DNA of 64,000 bases from Dethiosulfovibrio russensis (lineage in GTDB: Bacteria > Synergistota > Synergistia > Synergistales > Dethiosulfovibrionaceae), in contig NZ_JAKGUG010000006.1 in assembly GCF_021568855.1 (NCBI RefSeq), forward strand, positions 1 through 64,000, given 5' to 3'. Numbering within the stretch: the first letter of the stretch is position 1; each line of letters starts with the position of its first letter. This document shows positions 60,590 to 64,000 of this stretch, one piece after another. Both the position numbers and the translations under genes were made by a program. The notes beneath the pieces were generated by a model that was not told where the DNA came from, made no database searches, and worked only from the letters and a program-made list of their open reading frames with translations.

Positions 60590-61858
60590 TCATTTGTTTT
60601 TGAGCCTTATCGATGCGGCTTTACCATGAGCCTCAAGCCCTTCGGCCTTGGCCATGGCTTCGGCGACTGGAGCGAGCCGGGCTACTCCCTCTGGGGTCAT
60701 CCTCTGAGATGTGCAGATCTTAGTGAATGTCCCGACCCAGACCCCGCCTGTGTAGCGAGACGCCCTAAGGGTGGGCAGGGTGTGGTTGCTGCCGGATACG
60801 TAGTCTCCGAACACCTCGGCGGACATCTCCCCGATGAACAGGGCTCCGTAGTTCGTCAGTGCCGGTATGAGGGTTTCCGGGTCTCGGATGGCCAGCTCCA
60901 GATGTTCCGGGGCGTAGCGGTTCGATATCTCACAGGCCTGTTCCAGCGAGTCTACTATGACGATCTCGCCGTTTTCCCGCCAGGCTCTTCCTGCCATCTC
61001 GGCGGTGGCGAGTTCCTCCAGCTGTCTCTCCACCGCCGATGCTGTGGCATTGGCGGTTTCCTCGTCTGTACACAGAAGAATTCCCCTGGCGTTGAGGTCG
61101 TGCTCCGACTGTGCCAGTATGTCCGCCGCCAGTATCTCCGGATCGACGCTTTCGTCGGCTATTATGAGCACCTCGCTGGGGCCCGCCACGAAGTCTATAC
61201 CCACCTGGCCGTAGCACTGTCTTTTCGCTTCCGTGACGTAGCGGTTTCCGGGGCCGGCTATGACGTCCACCGGGGCTATCTGCTCGGTGCCGAACGCCAT
61301 GGCGGCTATGGCCTGAGCTCCGCCTATCGCGTATATTTCGTCCACTCCCGCTATGGAAAGGGCAGACAGGGTCGCTGGGTGGATTTTATCGGTGCCCTTC
61401 ATGACAGGAGAGCAGGCCACGATTCTCTTAACCCCTGCGACCGAGGCCGGTATGGCCAGCATGAGGGCGGTGGAGAAGAGGGGATAACCCCCTCCCGGGA
61501 CGTAGCAGCCGCAGGATTCAACCGGGATGGCCCTGTGTCCCAGAAAGACGCCGGGCGATAGTTCCTGCTCCGGTAGGTCCGTCAAGGTCTCCTTCTGCCT
61601 TTCGGCGAAAGCCCTTATGTTGTGTGCGGCGGTCTTTATATAGTTCAGGAGCTCTGGATCGGTGGATGCTAGAGCTGCATCCGTTTCTTCTTGAGATATC
61701 CGAAGAGTTCCCCTCGTGGACAGGTCAAAGCGACGACAGTAGTCCAATAGGGCCTCGTCTCCTGAATTCTGCACGGATAGAACTATTCTCGATACCGTTG
61801 TTCTAAGCGATTCGTTCTCTTCTTGTCCTTTTTTTGTTGGCCTTTTAAGTATCTTCAC
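60590..61858 (-). CDS. hisD: Histidinol dehydrogenase family protein (orphan)
   Basis: The 422-residue protein starts at GTG 61858 and has the HisD fold: VGIDFVAGPSEVLIIAD, the QSEHD zinc/catalytic segment, APEHLEL with the catalytic Glu-His, GDYVSGSNHTLPT and a C-terminal AHGKAASIRL with the last zinc His. Upstream, GHRAIPVESCGCYVPGGGYPLFSTALM resembles HpsN-type sulfopropanediol dehydrogenases as well as HisD. It is not among other his genes. It may be true HisD, or an HpsN-like enzyme oxidising another amino or sulfonated alcohol. The gene symbol refers to the family. Confidence 0.82.
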   Translation of the reverse strand: MKILKRPTKKGQEENESLRTTVSRIVLSVQNSGDEALLDYCRRFDLSTRGTLRISQEETDAALASTDPELLNYIKTAAHNIRAFAERQKETLTDLPEQELSPGVFLGHRAIPVESCGCYVPGGGYPLFSTALMLAIPASVAGVKRIVACSPVMKGTDKIHPATLSALSIAGVDEIYAIGGAQAIAAMAFGTEQIAPVDVIAGPGNRYVTEAKRQCYGQVGIDFVAGPSEVLIIADESVDPEILAADILAQSEHDLNARGILLCTDEETANATASAVERQLEELATAEMAGRAWRENGEIVIVDSLEQACEISNRYAPEHLELAIRDPETLIPALTNYGALFIGEMSAEVFGDYVSGSNHTLPTLRASRYTGGVWVGTFTKICTSQRMTPEGVARLAPVAEAMAKAEGLEAHGKAASIRLKNK

Positions 61859-61906
61859 CTCGAAGCCCCCTTTGGTGTTGCTGTGATCACGTTAGTTTGT
61901 CAAAGT

Positions 61907-61935
61907 AGTATAGGGCAGATGTCCCGGTCTCTCAA
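61907..61935 (-). promoter_or_regulatory. Probable promoter of the hisD-family gene
   Basis: TTGAGA and TATACT are 17 bases apart on the minus strand, with the -10 box about 50 bases before the GTG start. The rest of the 217-bp gap up to the next gene holds only its terminator. Confidence 0.45.
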
Positions 61936-62024
61936 GTGTGTACTCCATACCTATATGTAAGACTCGTGTCGAAAGGTTCCGATCTATCAGTTTTAGCTAT
62001 TGGCTATGATCGATGATGTTATAA

Positions 62025-62070
62025 AAAGGGTAAGAGAGCGAAGCTCTAGAGAGCCGCTCTCTTACCCTTT
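62025..62070 (-). terminator. Terminator of the 384-residue protein gene
   Basis: A perfect 16-bp stem (AAAGGGTAAGAGAGCG and complement) encloses a 14-base loop. On the minus strand it is followed by TTTTTAT, and it begins 5 bases after the stop. Confidence 0.85.
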
Positions 62071-62075
62071 GGGCA

Positions 62076-63230
62076 TTATACGAACGTATGAACGGTTCTG
62101 TATAGCTCGGGACTATAGCCGTCTGGTGCCACTATTCCCAACCGTCTGGCGATCTGATTTTTTAAGGTCGAGTCCAAGTGAGCGAACATGTTTCCTGCTG
62201 CTCCGATGGGTTCGGTAAGTCTGAAATCGCCGGGCTTATCCTGAGTTGCCACCATGATACCTAAAGAGGTTGAAACCCGGAATCGGGATTCGGGCTGGTT
62301 GGCGTTCCCTTCGGTCTCTCCCCCTATCGTTGAACCATAGGCTATGACCGACGACAGATCCTTCCTCAACTCTTTAAGGGTCTCTATCTCCCGGTCGATT
62401 CGTTCCGTGGCCTTTACGGCCGACTTTGGATCCATTATCAGGATGACCCTTGGGTCTGCCTCAAGACGTTGTCGGACCGTGAGTTCCTCTGGGTCGTCTA
62501 CCACCTTGTAACGGGTCTTCCACGCCTTTGCTACGTACATCCTAGGGGCATCTGGATCGACTTCATCCGGCAGCTGAGAGTCGTCCCAGGATCCTTCCAC
62601 CGATATGGACGGGCCCTGTATGACCTTGACCTCCGATAGTTGGTCCACCGACTCCATCACCTCGGCAACGTCCCACTCCTGCCCATTCTTGGCTCTTGTC
62701 AGGGCCCTTTGGAGCATGTCGGGGTTTTCCTGTCCCTCCATGGTGGTAGGCATCCCGTAATAGCCGCCGCCTTGTTCGAACACCAGGTTAGAGGCGCACG
62801 CCGCCAAGGCCTCCGCTTCTGAGCCACTTTTTCCCGCCATCTTCAGTCCCATGGACCATATATCCTTTTTGGCGTTTTCCTGAAGCCCCCTCATCCTCAT
62901 CTGCAATCGAATCCTGTCGGAGTCGGATAGATCTGTATCCTCGGCCAGGACGGAGATTTTTCTCATCTCTTCCAGGGTCTCTCCCAGCTTGGAGATGGTC
63001 TCGTCCATGAGCTTGAGAGCCGGGTCGGCGTTGTTTGAGGATGTTTTATCGTTACATAGAGTGGTTTCCTCACTCCTTATCTGAAGTCTTTTCCCTAGGT
63101 CGGAGATCTTCAGTGAGTCGCCAAAGGTTCCTAATGGAGCGCATCCTGCAAATTGCCGAGCTTGTTCTGTAACTGATTTTTTCCAGGGGGCGAAGGTTCT
63201 TAACCCTAATCTGGTCCCGTCTATATGCAT
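62076..63230 (-). CDS. Unknown protein with a flagellin-like helical segment
   Basis: The start is ATG 63230 behind AAGGAGGG. The 384-residue protein has no signal peptide or membrane span. Residues about 65-130 form a helix resembling the flagellin D1 helix: an LKLMDETISKLGETLEEMRKISVLAED run, then LSDSDRIRLQMRMRGLQENAKKD. In the flagellin at 55 kb the equivalent reads HSILQRMRELSIQAAND...TQQDREHLQGEIDQL. The remaining 250 residues (for example SVEGSWDDSQLPDEVDPDAPRMYVAKAW) match no family I know. It could be a flagellum-associated or phage-tail-like protein. It is a single-gene unit with its own terminator. Function is unknown. Confidence 0.62.
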   Translation of the reverse strand: MHIDGTRLGLRTFAPWKKSVTEQARQFAGCAPLGTFGDSLKISDLGKRLQIRSEETTLCNDKTSSNNADPALKLMDETISKLGETLEEMRKISVLAEDTDLSDSDRIRLQMRMRGLQENAKKDIWSMGLKMAGKSGSEAEALAACASNLVFEQGGGYYGMPTTMEGQENPDMLQRALTRAKNGQEWDVAEVMESVDQLSEVKVIQGPSISVEGSWDDSQLPDEVDPDAPRMYVAKAWKTRYKVVDDPEELTVRQRLEADPRVILIMDPKSAVKATERIDREIETLKELRKDLSSVIAYGSTIGGETEGNANQPESRFRVSTSLGIMVATQDKPGDFRLTEPIGAAGNMFAHLDSTLKNQIARRLGIVAPDGYSPELYRTVHTFV

Positions 63231-63331
63231 TGAAGATCCCTCCTTCATTCTTTATATCGGATGGGATCGATAGGTAAATTAGTTTGTTTATTGGTGAATT
63301 GGTTGCTTTAGTCCTTGTCGGTGCCCGTTTA

Positions 63332-63625
63332 TTAAGGGATAACCTCGATTGTTCCTGCGACCATCACCGCATTGGTGCAGCCGTTGAACCCCCTGTCCAC
63401 TATCTCCCATATAACCGGTATTCCCGCTTTTACCTGGAAGAAGTTGGGGCTGTATGATCGGGCCCCTGCTTCCATGGTGATTTGCTGGACCTTAGAAGGT
63501 TCGATCTCCGGCTCGAGTGGAATTTCCACCCTGGTGCTTCCAGGGAGAGGTCTATCGCTCAAAGAGGGCATTCCAAGCACGTTGAGCTGAGAGTTGACGT
63601 TGTAGATCGCCGCTATGAGGGTCAA
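63332..63625 (-). pseudogene. Remnant of a TauE/SafE-cupredoxin fusion protein
   Basis: The 97-residue frame opens with IAAIYNVNSQLNVLG, which looks like the last membrane helix of TauE/SafE-type exporters with a fused cupredoxin. After a linker comes YSPNFFQVKAGIPVIWEIVDRGFNGCTNAVMV, the start of the cupredoxin domain, then directly GTIEVIP, its last strand. The central part with the copper-binding Cys-His-Met loop is missing, and a stop lies just upstream of the first codon. No membrane domain is encoded before it. I read this as a decayed C-terminal fragment with an internal deletion. A small functional protein is less likely. Confidence 0.65.
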
Positions 63626-63655
63626 CGCTCCCGCTGGGAATTACTCTTGCCGGTA

Positions 63656-64000
63656 TTAGCCTCTTTCTCTGAATCCCTTGCAGAACCAAAACAGAGTTGA
63701 GGCGCAGAGGGCGGCGGTTCTACCTCCCTCGTCCAGGGGAGGGGACATCTCCATTATGTCCAGATATTTTATCCTGTCGGTCCTGCCGGCCAGATAGGCT
63801 ACCTTCTCCAGCTCCGGGGCCTTGAAACCTCTGGGGTTGCTGGCCGACGCTCCGGGGGCCTCGTGGCTGCGGACCGAGTCGATATCTATAGACAGGGCCA
63901 CCGCTCTGGTGCCGTCGCAGGCTACCCGACTGGCCTCCAGAAAGTATTCCATCGGTCTAGTCCCGACGGAGCTGAGGGTCAGCACGGTGGCTCCTTTGTC
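63656..64000 (-). CDS. Arginase/agmatinase/formiminoglutamase-family hydrolase, C-terminal part
   Basis: The frame enters from the right edge and ends at 63656, so only the last 114 residues are visible. They show the ureohydrolase metal motif SIDIDSVRSHEAPG (Asp-x-Asp), followed by YLDIMEMSPPLDEGGRTAALCASTLFWF, typical of the family's end. Formimidoylglutamase (HutG), agmatinase or arginase are all possible from this part. The orphan hisD-family gene lies 1.8 kb downstream and need not be related. The protein is binuclear Mn-dependent by family. Confidence 0.82.
   Translation of the reverse strand, partial: DKGATVLTLSSVGTRPMEYFLEASRVACDGTRAVALSIDIDSVRSHEAPGASASNPRGFKAPELEKVAYLAGRTDRIKYLDIMEMSPPLDEGGRTAALCASTLFWFCKGFRERG

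Overview
The window reads as chromosomal DNA of a Synergistota bacterium (Dethiosulfovibrio/Aminobacterium-like). The main evidence is a Synergist-CTERM-type tail (Gly-Gly-Cys, hydrophobic stretch, Arg-Arg) on the secreted protein at 3747-6101. Supporting evidence is an amino-acid-centred gene set: a branched-chain amino-acid ABC operon, D-serine dehydratase, an SHMT-like enzyme, formyl-THF ligase, RidA and an arginase-family hydrolase. Genes are dense, often with ATGA/TGATG overlaps, and TTG and GTG starts are common. I saw no tRNA, rRNA, CRISPR array, transposase or integrase.

Layout. 1-3.0 kb (minus): SHMT-like gene, dsdA and the 5' part of fhs. 3.0-6.1 kb: a small FmdE-family protein next to a large secreted protein with three FmdE-like repeats and the sorting tail. 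6.2-8.6 kb (minus): an SsuABC/TauABC-type ABC transporter whose ATPase seems to start at ATT. 8.7-19 kb: FKBP isomerase, ABC-F ATPase, coiled-coil protein, NTF2/PAS/GAF/HD-GYP protein, HI0933-type flavoprotein, iron alcohol dehydrogenase, Tex. 19.1-21.4 kb: thiD-thiM-thiE thiamine salvage operon, followed by a membrane GGDEF protein and a macrodomain protein.

23.6-36.0 kb is a defence island: SNF2-like helicase, DUF4391 protein, type III Mod, RhuM, type III Res, then a single-chain GmrSD enzyme under its own promoter. The mod gene carries an AT-rich central block covering its target-recognition region, which suggests exchange of specificity.

36.1-39.9 kb: two divergent secreted phytase-like/beta-propeller proteins. 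40.0-43.7 kb (minus): an overlapping operon lspA-ridA-threonine-synthase-like-hydroxyacid dehydrogenase-ThiF-like. 43.7-47.4 kb (minus): thiT-thiZ-thiX-thiY-thiW behind a TPP riboswitch. With thiD/M/E, this fits a cell that imports and salvages thiamine or its two halves; no thiC is seen here. 47.5-50.2 kb: a 50-residue protein under its own promoter, then HDOD and GAF-HD-GYP signalling proteins. 50.3-54.8 kb: livHMGF plus the binding protein. 54.9-57.1 kb: a 704-residue flagellin with a large cysteine-containing insert and an unusual structured leader. 57.1-60.6 kb: cyclase, acetoacetate-decarboxylase-like protein, SDR and a duplicated membrane protein. 60.6-64 kb (minus): orphan hisD-family gene, a protein with a flagellin-like helical segment, a decayed TauE/cupredoxin remnant and an arginase-family gene cut by the window edge.
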